From Chitinophaga filiformis (GTDB lineage Bacteria; Bacteroidota; Bacteroidia; Chitinophagales; Chitinophagaceae): a stretch of DNA of 64,000 bases. The stretch spans positions 1-64,000 of the forward strand of contig NZ_JAKIRP010000011.1 in assembly GCF_021646545.1 (NCBI RefSeq), read 5' to 3'. Positions 43,680-51,683 of the stretch are shown here, piece by piece. The position numbers and the translations under genes were made by a program. The notes beneath the pieces were generated by a model. The model worked only from the letters and a program-made list of their open reading frames with translations. It was not told the DNA's origin and made no database searches. The first letter of the stretch is position 1, and every line of letters begins with the position of its first letter.

Positions 43680-43940
43680 GGTAGCAATTACGTTTACCGA
43701 AATTGACCCATCCGGATGTTCCACTGTTTATGCTTTTTATCCGGCGGGTGACATCCTGTGACAGCTCATTCATCCTATTACGGTTGCTTTAATAGCTGCC
43801 GGGTCTGTTTCCAGTTTTGAGGTGTGGCGCGTTGTGATGAAGGAAGCACCGGTTTACTATATAAATGTTTCTGCGAACTGCATGCAAAATCCAGTAATTT
43901 TTGCCGCATGCGGTCGATTCAATAACGTGAACTAGATCAC
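43680..43940 (+). ncRNA. Candidate short transcript under AraR-type control
   Basis: The interval between the promoter-like site A and the perfect terminator at 43941-43972 would give an RNA of about 290 nt. It has only tiny frames. The longest ATG-started one ending just before the terminator is 32 codons (43837-43935, MKEAPVYYINVSANCMQNPV and so on). No RNA family is recognised. The unit could be a small RNA, a mini-protein mRNA, or the leftover of a deleted arabinose gene. Expression is inferred from site architecture only. Confidence 0.35.
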
Positions 43941-43972
43941 GAAGGTCGAACTCATTCGACCTTCTTTTTTTT
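43941..43972 (+). terminator. Perfect intrinsic terminator, followed by nested hairpin
   Basis: GAAGGTCGAA (43941-43950), loop CTCA, TTCGACCTTC (43955-43964), then eight T residues. The T-run is itself the left arm of another perfect inverted repeat, TTTTTTTTCCGGC-TTT-GCCGGAAAAAAAA (43965-43993). Confidence 0.9.
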
Positions 43973-44000
43973 CCGGCTTTGCCGGAAAAAAAAGCCCGGG

Positions 44001-44160
44001 GTTGCACCCCGCGCTACAAACATACGGCACCTAGCGGAGCCGATCGGCGTTTTGTTGACCGGTGTATTGCCGTTCCAGAATGGCACTCCGCGCTACAAAC
44101 ACTGAGGCTAATGCAGCCCATCCATGTTTTTGTTGCTGTACTCTGCCGGCCCAACTATAC
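44001..44160. repeat. Two degenerate copies of an 80-bp intergenic repeat
   Basis: Copies starting near 44001 and 44080 share GCACYCCGCGCTACAAACA, a GGC/GCC stem region, GTTTTGTTG and TGCCG in the same order and spacing. The GCCCGGGGTTGCACCCCG start can form a hairpin. It resembles dispersed hairpin repeats I associate with Bacteroidota intergenic DNA (inference). Confidence 0.6.
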
Positions 44161-44204
44161 TTCTACTTCGCTTAAGATGGCCTGCGATTCCATACCTAAA
44201 GGCG

Positions 44205-44292
44205 CTATAGTCCTGCGTTACGCCTGCTATTCTATAGCCCTGGCTATAGAACAACCCCTATAACGCTATAGTAAAGAGCCTGTAAGCTATAG
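44205..44292. repeat. Cluster of CTATAG palindromes
   Basis: CTATAG occurs at 44205, 44232, 44244, 44266 and 44287, with CTATAA at 44258, within 88 bp. TCTATAGCC-CT-GGCTATAGA (44231-44250) is a perfect hairpin. The cluster lies upstream of the HAD hydrolase gene and carries no gene. Confidence 0.6.
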
Positions 44293-44366
44293 CCTTCACC
44301 GGATCTGAACAGCAACTTAAGCAAATAAGGGTAGAATTGGAGCTACAATCCAGCTATTTAATTTAT

Positions 44367-44374
44367 TAGCTTTG
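44367..44374 (+). promoter_or_regulatory. -7 box of the HAD hydrolase gene
   Basis: TAGCTTTG fits TAnnTTTG exactly and lies 26 bp before the ATG at 44401. No good -33 TTTG is found at the usual distance (the nearest TTG is at 44337). Confidence 0.55.
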
Positions 44375-44400
44375 ACCCGCTAAATTGTAAAAGCAGCAAT

Positions 44401-45051
44401 ATGAAAAAGGCATTTATTTTTGACATGAACGGCACTATGATCGACGATATGGCGTATCATCTGGAGGGCTGGTATAATACTTTAACTGAACTGGGCGCGG
44501 GTTTGAGCCGGGAGGCAGTAAAGAAAGAGATGTACGGTAAGAACCAGGAGTTGCTGGTGCGTGTGTTTGGAAAGGACCGTTTTACAGCGGCAGAGATGGA
44601 TGAACTATCCCTGGAGAAGGAGAAGCGTTACCAGGCGGCATATTTACCGCATTTACAGTTAATACCAGGCCTGCAGGAATTCCTGGAAGCTGCTGAGAAG
44701 GAGGGGATCCCCATGGGCATAGGCACTGCGGCTATTCCTTTTAACGTTGATTTTGCGCTGGATAATCTTCATATACGCCATTATTTCAAGAGTATCATAA
44801 CGGCCAATGATGTAAGCACAAGCAAACCGCATCCGGAAGTATTCCTAAAGGCAGCCGCAGAACTGGGCGCAGATCCTGCTTCCTGTATTGTGTTCGAAGA
44901 TGCACCTAAAGGCGTGGAAGCAGCTGCCAATGCGGGTATGAAGGCCGTAGTGCTTACCACTATGCACACCCGTGAGGAGTTCAGCGACTACAATAATATC
45001 ATCACTTTTGTAGCTGATTACAGGTCTTTGACCCCAGGACAATTACTGTGA
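44401..45051 (+). CDS. HAD-family sugar-phosphatase/mutase-like protein with Asn in motif I
   Basis: A 216-aa cytosolic HAD-superfamily protein of the beta-phosphoglucomutase-like subgroup. It has a small helical cap at about 15-80 and a Rossmann core with motif II (MGIGTAA), motif III Lys in TSKPHPEVFLKAA and motif IV FEDAPKGVEAAANAGM. Motif I reads FDMNGTM: nucleophile Asp8 is present, but the usual second Asp (general acid/base) is Asn10. Catalysis may be altered; similar DMNGT forms occur in Bacteroidota as far as I recall. It lies just before the arabinose locus and could act on a sugar phosphate, but no shared operator is present at its own promoter. Confidence 0.87.
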   Translation: MKKAFIFDMNGTMIDDMAYHLEGWYNTLTELGAGLSREAVKKEMYGKNQELLVRVFGKDRFTAAEMDELSLEKEKRYQAAYLPHLQLIPGLQEFLEAAEKEGIPMGIGTAAIPFNVDFALDNLHIRHYFKSIITANDVSTSKPHPEVFLKAAAELGADPASCIVFEDAPKGVEAAANAGMKAVVLTTMHTREEFSDYNNIITFVADYRSLTPGQLL

Positions 45052-45060
45052 TAAAAAATA

Positions 45061-45093
45061 ATTGTAAAGTTGACATTTAAAGTTCTATCTTGT
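45061..45093 (+). promoter_or_regulatory. AraR-type operator site B and araR promoter
   Basis: ATTGTA-AAGTT-GACATT (45061-45077) matches sites A and C. A -7-like TATCTTG lies at 45086-45092, 21 bp after the TTG of the site, so the site covers the -33 region. Binding there would block RNA polymerase and make araR autoregulated. Confidence 0.65.
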
Positions 45094-45176
45094 GTAGAAA
45101 TAAACAGTCTGTGGGTCAAAAAAATGGCAATGTCAACAGGGAGTTTTATATTAGCGGAATTAAACTCCTGGATAGT

Positions 45177-45881
45177 ATGACACGTTATTCCCGGCAAACC
45201 CGGATGCTGGTAGCTGTAGACTGTATTATTTTTGGTTTTGACGGACAGGATCTTAAGCTTCTGCTGATCAAACGCGGTTTTGAGCCGGAAAAGGGAAAAT
45301 GGAGCCTGATGGGGGGCTTCGTACAGGCAGATGAAGACCTGGAACAGGCGGCAGCCCGCACGCTCACCAAGCTGACAGGACTCGAAGGGGTCTATATGGA
45401 GCAGCTGCAGGCTTTCGGCAGCCCGAGCAGGGACCCGATGGAACGTACGCTTTCTGTAGCCTATTTTGCATTGATCGACATCAACCAGTACAAGCAACAG
45501 ATCACGGATGAGTACAAAGCTGAGTGGTTCCCACTCAAGGATGCACCCAAACTGATCTTCGACCACGCAAAGATGGTCACAGAGGCACAGGCACGGTTAC
45601 GTTATAAAGCGGCCATTCACCCGCTCTTATTTGAACTGTTGCCTACCAGGTTCACCATCCCCCAATTGCAGATACTGTTCGAAGCAGTATATGACGCCGG
45701 CTTTGACAAGCGCAACTTCAGCAGGAAGGTATTATCTACCGGATTGCTTGTCAAACAGAAAGAAAAAGAGAGGGCTACTTCCAAAAGGGGAGCATTCTAT
45801 TATAAGCTGGATAAAAGAAAATACAGCGCCAAATTCCACGCCTTCCTCAATTTTGTTTCCGATCCCGGAAATCTGAAATAA
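45177..45881 (+). CDS. araR: Nudix-related transcriptional regulator of arabinose use (AraR/NrtR family)
   Basis: Start set at the ATG at 45177 (MTRYSRQTRMLVAVDCIIF), the usual family beginning; the frame is open 87 bp further, across the promoter. The 234-aa product has a Nudix fold (about 8-145) whose Nudix box (GGFVQADEDLEQAAARTLTKLTGL) lacks the REXXEE acids, so it should bind ligand without hydrolysis. It has a C-terminal winged helix (about 150-225: FTIPQLQILFEAVYDAGFDKRNFSRKVL, then GAFYYKLDKRKY) that contacts DNA. Nudix-related AraR proteins control L-arabinose genes in Bacteroides; here it precedes araBDA, with a matching operator before both units. Arabinose or a derivative is the likely effector (inference). 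Confidence 0.9.
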   Translation: MTRYSRQTRMLVAVDCIIFGFDGQDLKLLLIKRGFEPEKGKWSLMGGFVQADEDLEQAAARTLTKLTGLEGVYMEQLQAFGSPSRDPMERTLSVAYFALIDINQYKQQITDEYKAEWFPLKDAPKLIFDHAKMVTEAQARLRYKAAIHPLLFELLPTRFTIPQLQILFEAVYDAGFDKRNFSRKVLSTGLLVKQKEKERATSKRGAFYYKLDKRKYSAKFHAFLNFVSDPGNLK

Positions 45882-45940
45882 GGCAAACTGATATGATCTC
45901 ACCGTAACAGGGGATGCTCATATCAGCATTTTTTTGCCTT
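45881..45940 (+). terminator. Terminator after araR
   Basis: CTGATATGA (45888-45896) pairs with TCATATCAG (45918-45926), and the flanks AAGGCAAA/TTTGCCTT extend the stem; a run of seven T residues lies at 45929-45935. It separates araR from the araBDA promoter. Confidence 0.75.
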
Positions 45941-45948
45941 GTTTAATA

Positions 45949-45965
45949 ATTGTCTGTTTGACAAT
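45949..45965 (+). promoter_or_regulatory. AraR-type operator site C before araBDA
   Basis: ATTGTC-TGTTT-GACAAT is a perfect inverted repeat (6-bp arms, 5-bp spacer), the best of the three related sites. It sits 88-104 bp before the araB start, where the -33 region of the promoter would be. Confidence 0.7.
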
Positions 45966-46052
45966 AAAGTATACTGGAACATTTACTCATTTTTTAAATA
46001 GCTGCTGTCTTCCGCTACCAACAGGCAGGAAGACCGTTCAAGGATGTACGTT

Positions 46053-47696
46053 ATGGAAAATTCATTTGTAATAGGTGTCGACTTTGGCACCGATTCAGTA
46101 CGGTCTCTCGTAGTGAATGCCCGGACAGGAGAGGAAGTAGGTAGTGCCGTGCACTATTATCCCCGCTGGCAGAAAGGCCTGTATTGCGACCCTGCTGTAC
46201 AGCAATACCGTCAACACCCATTAGATTACCTGGAAGGACTGGAGCAGAGCATCCGCGGGGCATTGAAGCAATGTCCGGCAGGTACCGCCGCTCTCGTAAA
46301 AGGGATCGCCGTTGATACAACGGGTTCTACCCCCGGTCCGGTAGACGAAACAGGCACGCCCCTGGCCCTGTTACCTGGTTTTGAGGATAATCCTAACGCT
46401 ATGTTCGTACTCTGGAAAGATCATACTGCCAATAACGAGGCGGCGCTGATCAATGACACTGCACATAGCAATGGCACAGACTATACAAAATACTGTGGCG
46501 GCATCTACAGCAGCGAATGGTATTGGGCCAAGATCCTCCATGTGATCACTGAAGATGCTGCTGTTAGAGAGAAAGCTGCTTCCTGGGTAGAGCATTGCGA
46601 CTGGATTCCCGCCCTGCTGACCGGCAACCGCAGCCTCAGCACCTTGTTACGCAGCCGCTGTGCGGCGGGCCATAAAGCGATGTGGCATGCTTCATGGGGA
46701 GGTTTACCTCCAAAGGATTTCCTGGAGAAATTACACCCTTACCTGGGCAAATACGATAAAACATATACCGATACTGTGGAAGCCACCGTTCCGGCTGGTA
46801 CCATCAGTGAAGAATGGGCCACCCGCCTGGGATTGTCAAAAGACGTGGTAATAGGCACCGGCGCCTTCGATGCCCATATGGGCGCTGTTGGTGGTGGTAT
46901 CCAGTCCTATTCCCTCTGTAAGGTGATCGGCACCAGCACCTGCGATATCCTGGTGGCCCCGATGGAGGAAGCAGGACACTTGTTCGTAAAAGGCATCTGC
47001 GGACAGGTAGATGGTTCTGTAATTCCTGGCATGCTGGGACTGGAGGCTGGACAATCCGCTTATGGCGACGTATTTGCCTGGCTCCGCCGTCTCATTATGG
47101 GGCCATTATATGCCCTGTTACCGGAGGACAAAGAGAAACTGGCTGCAGTAGAAGATAAATTATTAGGCCATCTGGCACAACAGGCGCAGCAGCTGCCTTT
47201 AAAGGAAAACGATCCCCTGGCACTGGACTGGTTTAACGGTCGCCGTACACCTGATGCCAATCACACTGTGAAGAGCACTATCACCGGCTTACACCTGGGG
47301 ATAGATGCCGTGCAGATGTTCAAAGCACTGGTAGAAGCCACCGCTTTCGGTGCACAGAGCATCGCTGAGCGTTTCGCAAAAGAAGGGGTGCCTATTAAGG
47401 AAGTGATAGCCCTGGGGGGTGTAGCCAAGAAATCGTCTTATGCCATGCAGGTGCTGGCAGACGTGATGAACAGGCCTATCAGGATCGTCAACAGTGAGAA
47501 TGCATGTGCACTGGGTGCTGCTATGTTTGCAGCTACCGCGGCAGGCATTTACAGCGATATTGAGACTGCACAGCAAGCCATGACCTCAGGTTTTGAAACT
47601 GTCTGGCAACCGCGCCAGGAGAATGTTCCATACTATGCGGCCCGTTACCGTCAATTCCAGGAACTGGGCGCATTCACCGAAAAACTCTACGTATGA
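46053..47696 (+). CDS. araB: Ribulokinase
   Basis: Start at the ATG at 46053 (MENSFVIGVDFGTDSVRSLVV); an ATG at 46044 would add three residues. The 547-aa FGGY-family sugar kinase phosphorylates L-ribulose at O5 with ATP. Motifs: phosphate-1 loop VIGVDFGTDSVRS, sugar-binding KGIAVDTTGSTPGPVDE and FVLWKDHTA, adenosine-side VIGTGAFDAHMGAVGGG and ALGGVAKKSSYAMQVLADVMNRPIRI, and C-terminal CALGAAMFAA. The length is typical of AraB. First gene of araB-araD-araA behind operator site C; the next gene overlaps its stop codon by 4 bp. Confidence 0.95.
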   Translation: MENSFVIGVDFGTDSVRSLVVNARTGEEVGSAVHYYPRWQKGLYCDPAVQQYRQHPLDYLEGLEQSIRGALKQCPAGTAALVKGIAVDTTGSTPGPVDETGTPLALLPGFEDNPNAMFVLWKDHTANNEAALINDTAHSNGTDYTKYCGGIYSSEWYWAKILHVITEDAAVREKAASWVEHCDWIPALLTGNRSLSTLLRSRCAAGHKAMWHASWGGLPPKDFLEKLHPYLGKYDKTYTDTVEATVPAGTISEEWATRLGLSKDVVIGTGAFDAHMGAVGGGIQSYSLCKVIGTSTCDILVAPMEEAGHLFVKGICGQVDGSVIPGMLGLEAGQSAYGDVFAWLRRLIMGPLYALLPEDKEKLAAVEDKLLGHLAQQAQQLPLKENDPLALDWFNGRRTPDANHTVKSTITGLHLGIDAVQMFKALVEATAFGAQSIAERFAKEGVPIKEVIALGGVAKKSSYAMQVLADVMNRPIRIVNSENACALGAAMFAATAAGIYSDIETAQQAMTSGFETVWQPRQENVPYYAARYRQFQELGAFTEKLYV

Positions 47697-48397
47697 GCAA
47701 CCGATACAAGGGCATCCAGGAACAGGCTTACGAAGCCAATATGCAATTGCCCGCATTAGGACTGGTATTGTTCACTTTTGGAAATGTGAGCGTGGTAGAC
47801 CGCAGCGCCGGCGTCTTTGCCATTAAACCAAGCGGCGTGCCTTACAAGCTATTGTCGCCAGACAGCATGGTGATCGTTGATTTCGACGGAAAGACCGTCG
47901 CCGGCACAGGGCGTCCATCTTCAGATACCAAAACCCACGCAGTGTTATATAAGCACTGGGAAGATATCGGAGGCATTGTACATACACACTCCACATATGC
48001 TACCGCCTGGGCACAGGCACAACGGGACATTCCGATCTACGGCACAACACATGCCGATCACCTGACGGCAGATGTACCCTGCGCGGCGCCGATGAGCGAT
48101 GAAATGATCAAGGGTAACTATGAGCATGAAACAGGCTTCCAGATCATGCAATGCCTGGAGGAAAGGAAATTATCATATAAGGATGTGGAGATGATGCTTG
48201 TGGGCAATCACGCGCCTTTCACCTGGGGAAAGACGGCCGATAAAGCAGTGTACAATGCAGCGGTGCTCGAGGAAGTAGCAAGGATGGCCTATCTGACAGA
48301 GACTATCCGTCCTGAGTGCCCTAAACTGAAAGAATCTCTGATCAAAAAACATTTTGAACGCAAACACGGGCCCGATTCCTATTATGGTCAAGCGTAA
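47693..48397 (+). CDS. araD: L-ribulose-5-phosphate 4-epimerase
   Basis: A 234-aa class II aldolase/epimerase that converts L-ribulose-5-P to D-xylulose-5-P using a divalent metal. Signatures: the substrate phosphate site FTFGNVSVVDRSAGVFAIKPSGVPY, metal ligands in VHTHSTYATAWAQ, then PIYGTTHADHLTADVPCAAPM, and VGNHAPFTWGKTADKAVYNAAVLEEVARMAYLT with the third metal His. Length and motif order match AraD. Translationally coupled to araB (overlap ATGA) and 31 bp ahead of araA. Confidence 0.95.
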   Translation: MSNRYKGIQEQAYEANMQLPALGLVLFTFGNVSVVDRSAGVFAIKPSGVPYKLLSPDSMVIVDFDGKTVAGTGRPSSDTKTHAVLYKHWEDIGGIVHTHSTYATAWAQAQRDIPIYGTTHADHLTADVPCAAPMSDEMIKGNYEHETGFQIMQCLEERKLSYKDVEMMLVGNHAPFTWGKTADKAVYNAAVLEEVARMAYLTETIRPECPKLKESLIKKHFERKHGPDSYYGQA

Positions 48398-48428
48398 TAG
48401 CGCAGGTCACATCTAAAATTCCAACAGC

Positions 48429-49934
48429 ATGATACAGTTGAAGCAATTTGAAGCCTGGTTCATCACCGGCAGCCAACATCTTTACGGAGAAGAAACCTTA
48501 AAGCAGGTAGCGGCGCACGCAGAAAAGATCGCGCAGTCGCTCGGTGCAGACGCCAACATACCGGTACGTATTGTATTTAAACCGGTCGTAAAAACGCCCG
48601 ACGAAATATACCGCATTTGCCAGGAAGCGAATACAGCGCCTGATTGTATTGGGGTGATCGCCTGGATGCATACTTTCTCTCCTGCCAAGATGTGGATCGG
48701 GGGATTAAAGATCCTGCAACGCCCCTTATTGCATCTGCATACACAATTCAACAGGGACATCCCCTGGAATGATATAGATATGGACTTTATGAACCTGAAC
48801 CAGTCTGCCCATGGCGACCGTGAGTTTGGTTTCATGATGTCGAGGATGAGAATGGACAGGAAAGTGGTAGCTGGTCACTGGCAGGACCCGGAAGTAACTG
48901 CCGAAATAGGTACCTGGCTGCGTGCAGCTGCGGGTTGGTTTGACTGGCAGGGCGCCCGTTTTGCCCGTATCGGAGACAATATGCGCCAGGTAGCCGTAAC
49001 GGAAGGTGATAAGGTGGAAGCTGAATTACAGTTTGGTTATTCTGTGAATGGTTATGGTGTAGGAGACCTGGTAAAATATATCAAAGGCATCAGCGATGCA
49101 GCTATCGGCACACTGGTACAGGAATATGAGCAGACTTATGCAGTAGCAGCCCCGCTGCTGAAAGGGGGCGCACAACATGCGTCTCTGCGGGAAGCAGCTC
49201 GTATTGAGTTAGGTCTGCGTGCATTCCTGGAAGAAGGTAAATTCAAAGGATTCACCGATACCTTTGAAGATCTGCATGGCATGGAGCAACTGCCGGGTAT
49301 TGCAGTACAACGTCTGATGGCTGACGGATATGGTTTTGGGGGTGAAGGCGACTGGAAAACAGCGGCGCTGGTAAGGGCGATGAAAGTAATGGGAAGCGGA
49401 CTGCCTGGTGGTAACTCTTTCATGGAAGATTATACTTACCACTTTGATCCGGATAATCGCCTGGTGTTGGGCGCACACATGCTGGAGATCTGTTCGTCTA
49501 TTGCGAATGGCAAAGCATCCTGTGAGATCCATCCATTGGGTATTGGCGGTAAGGCAGATCCTGTGAGACTGGTGTTCAACGTAGCGGGAGGTCCGGCTAT
49601 CAATGCGTCTGTGATCGATATGGGTAATCGTTTCCGGTTACTGGTGAACGAAGTGGATGCAGTAGAGCCTTTACATCAGCTGCCTAAACTACCGGTAGCG
49701 AGAGTATTGTGGAAGCCACTGCCTGATATGCGTACGGGTTGCGCTGCCTGGATTCAGGCGGGAGGTGCGCATCACACCTGTTACAGTCAGAACCTGACGG
49801 CTGCACATATGCAGGACTTTGCAGACATGGCGGGTATTGAATATGTACGTATCGGCAAGAATACAGACCTGTATCAGTTCAGGAATGAGCTGCGCTGGAA
49901 CGATGCATTTTACCTGATGAAAGGTTTTAAATAA
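48429..49934 (+). CDS. araA: L-arabinose isomerase
   Basis: A 501-aa cytosolic enzyme interconverting L-arabinose and L-ribulose with Mn2+. The first 190 residues include [31 protein letters not shown] and [33 protein letters not shown]. The catalytic/metal residues are in [16 protein letters not shown] and [17 protein letters not shown], with [10 protein letters not shown] and [11 protein letters not shown]. These are the conserved Glu and His positions of AraA. It completes the arabinose-to-xylulose-5-P route with AraB and AraD. No transporter gene is in this locus. A strong terminator lies 50 bp after the stop. Confidence 0.97.
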   Translation: MIQLKQFEAWFITGSQHLYGEETLKQVAAHAEKIAQSLGADANIPVRIVFKPVVKTPDEIYRICQEANTAPDCIGVIAWMHTFSPAKMWIGGLKILQRPLLHLHTQFNRDIPWNDIDMDFMNLNQSAHGDREFGFMMSRMRMDRKVVAGHWQDPEVTAEIGTWLRAAAGWFDWQGARFARIGDNMRQVAVTEGDKVEAELQFGYSVNGYGVGDLVKYIKGISDAAIGTLVQEYEQTYAVAAPLLKGGAQHASLREAARIELGLRAFLEEGKFKGFTDTFEDLHGMEQLPGIAVQRLMADGYGFGGEGDWKTAALVRAMKVMGSGLPGGNSFMEDYTYHFDPDNRLVLGAHMLEICSSIANGKASCEIHPLGIGGKADPVRLVFNVAGGPAINASVIDMGNRFRLLVNEVDAVEPLHQLPKLPVARVLWKPLPDMRTGCAAWIQAGGAHHTCYSQNLTAAHMQDFADMAGIEYVRIGKNTDLYQFRNELRWNDAFYLMKGFK

Positions 49935-49982
49935 GAACTAGATCTATAACGGCTGAATAAGCCATGACGTGGAATATCAATC

Positions 49983-50015
49983 GCCGTCCGCCTTCAGGCG
50001 GATGGCCTTTTTTTT
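49983..50015. terminator. Intrinsic terminator of the ara operon
   Basis: GCCGTCCGCC (49983-49992), loop TTCA, GGCGGATGGC (49997-50006), then eight T residues; only one G-T pair interrupts the stem. Confidence 0.9.
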
Positions 50016-50016
50016 A

Positions 50017-50559
50017 TTACAACGTCTCCCAGTTCCTGACCAGTTCACCCAGTAATATTTGTCCCTTGGGCCATTCACCCAGGTTGGAATCTGCATTGAT
50101 ATGTCCTTTAGGCCCGGCATTCACAAAACGGCTGCCCCAGGCATCAGCGAAAAATCTGGCTCTCTCGAGGCTGGCATATTCGTCATTCGTGCTGGAGACC
50201 ACAATACTTTTGAACGGCAGCGGTTTTAGCGGAACAGGCGCAAATCCCCTTGCGGCAGCCGGGAACCCCGGACGTTCCGTGTCGGCAGGAGCCACCAGCA
50301 GAGCGCCTTTAATAGTAAGCTTCGTTTGCTGCGCCCAATAGGCCAGCGCAATGCAACCCAGACTATGTGCCGCGATCACCACGTCAGGACCTGCCTCAGC
50401 CACAGCGTCCTCAATTGTTTTTACCCATTCCGTCATGACCGGGGCATCCCAGTTTTGCTGATCAATACGTTTATATCCGGATGTCTTTTCCCAGATGCTT
50501 TGCCAGTGTAATGGGCCTGAACCATATAAACCAGGTGCAGTTAATACCTTAACTTCCAT
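50017..50559 (-). CDS. RBBP9/YdeN-type serine hydrolase
   Basis: A 180-aa alpha/beta hydrolase without signal peptide. It begins with KVLTAPGLYGSGPLHWQSIWE (oxyanion-side strand) and carries nucleophile Ser in VIAAHSLGCIALAYWA, Asp in VVSSTNDEYASLERA and His in GPKGHINADSNLGEW, a full catalytic triad. RBBP9-like hydrolases act on small esters or peptides; the natural substrate is unknown. It is compact and of normal length. It converges on the ara operon, sharing its terminator region, and is not in an operon. Confidence 0.92.
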   Translation of the reverse strand: MEVKVLTAPGLYGSGPLHWQSIWEKTSGYKRIDQQNWDAPVMTEWVKTIEDAVAEAGPDVVIAAHSLGCIALAYWAQQTKLTIKGALLVAPADTERPGFPAAARGFAPVPLKPLPFKSIVVSSTNDEYASLERARFFADAWGSRFVNAGPKGHINADSNLGEWPKGQILLGELVRNWETL

Positions 50560-50660
50560 AAAACAGAAACTTTATAGCACTCCCTTTAGCAGATAGGTGA
50601 AGGAATAGTCGGCAATACTAGTTCTAACAATGTACGCAAAAAGAACAAAAGGGAAGAATC

Positions 50661-51587
50661 TCATCCGTTAATAAAACGCAAATTTCTACGGATACCGGCA
50701 TATTTGGAGCGTTTCATAGGGGAGCGGCGGAAGACCTTCTTGAATTCTTCCTCGGTCAGCTCTTCCCAGTCTTTAGTACTGAAGTTGAGAATTTCCGGGA
50801 TAGGGGTAAACTCCATTGTCTGATTCGGTTTGGAAAAACGGTTCCAGGGACAAACGTCCTGGCATACATCACAGCCAAACATCCAGTTTTCGAAGCGTCC
50901 CTGCATGTTGTCGGGGATCAGTAATTCTTTCAGCTCAATGGTGAAGTAGGAAATACAGCGGCTGCCGTCTACTACACCGGGCGCTACCAGCGCCTGCGTG
51001 GGACAGGCATCCAGGCAACGGGTACAGGAACCACAATAGTCGCCTACAGGACTATCGTACTCCAGGGCCAGATCGGTTATAAGTGTTGCAATGAAAAAGA
51101 AGGAGCCTGCCTGCTTATGGATGAGGTTTCCGTTCTTTCCCAGCCAGCCCAGACCGCTGCGTTGCGCCCAGCTTCTTTCCAGCACGGGGGCAGAGTCTAC
51201 AAACCCACGACCACTTACCTCTCCGAAGGCTTCCTGCATGCGGGCCAGCAGGGTATTGAGTTTGCCTTTAATGACTTCGTGATAGTCCTGGCCGTAGGCA
51301 TATTTGGAGATCTTTGGCGCCTCAGGCTGCTGTTGCTGAGCAGGATAATAGTTGAGTAGCAGGGTAATGACAGACTGGGCATTATCTACCAGTTTCCTTG
51401 GGTCGATCCTTTTGTCAAAATGATTCTCCATGTAGTGCATGGAGCCATGCATGCCCTTATGCAGCCACTGCTCAAGCCGGCGGGCATCATCGTCGAGCTG
51501 TACCGCTTTGGCAATGCCACAATGGTCAAAGCCCAGATCAGCCGCGTGCTGCTTGATGAATGCCGTATATTTTGCTGCAAGGTTCAT
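50661..51587 (-). CDS. queG: Epoxyqueuosine reductase
   Basis: Start set at the ATG at 51587 ([28 protein letters not shown]); a TTG 12 bp upstream is less likely. The 308-aa iron-sulfur/cobalamin enzyme makes the last step of queuosine in tRNA wobble position 34. It shows the N-terminal DUF1730 region ([17 protein letters not shown]), a cobalamin-binding middle with [14 protein letters not shown], and two 4Fe-4S clusters ([12 protein letters not shown] and [13 protein letters not shown]) with PFF-like spacing. The length is typical of QueG without the C-terminal HEAT repeat. It is divergent from the DUF3857 gene. Confidence 0.95.
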   Translation of the reverse strand: MNLAAKYTAFIKQHAADLGFDHCGIAKAVQLDDDARRLEQWLHKGMHGSMHYMENHFDKRIDPRKLVDNAQSVITLLLNYYPAQQQQPEAPKISKYAYGQDYHEVIKGKLNTLLARMQEAFGEVSGRGFVDSAPVLERSWAQRSGLGWLGKNGNLIHKQAGSFFFIATLITDLALEYDSPVGDYCGSCTRCLDACPTQALVAPGVVDGSRCISYFTIELKELLIPDNMQGRFENWMFGCDVCQDVCPWNRFSKPNQTMEFTPIPEILNFSTKDWEELTEEEFKKVFRRSPMKRSKYAGIRRNLRFING

Positions 51588-51683
51588 GAATGAGTGCAAG
51601 TTACATAAAAATAAAAGTTTGCTATAGCAAAGGTTCGAATACAGTTTTCCCTTACCTTCATCCCCAAAATCCTTATATCCTGT

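Noticed and set aside
43762-43935. Possible 58-codon frame upstream of the terminator
   Set aside because: There is no ATG start before 43837 and no family resemblance; only the 32-codon ATG frame is mentioned, as a possibility within the candidate transcript.
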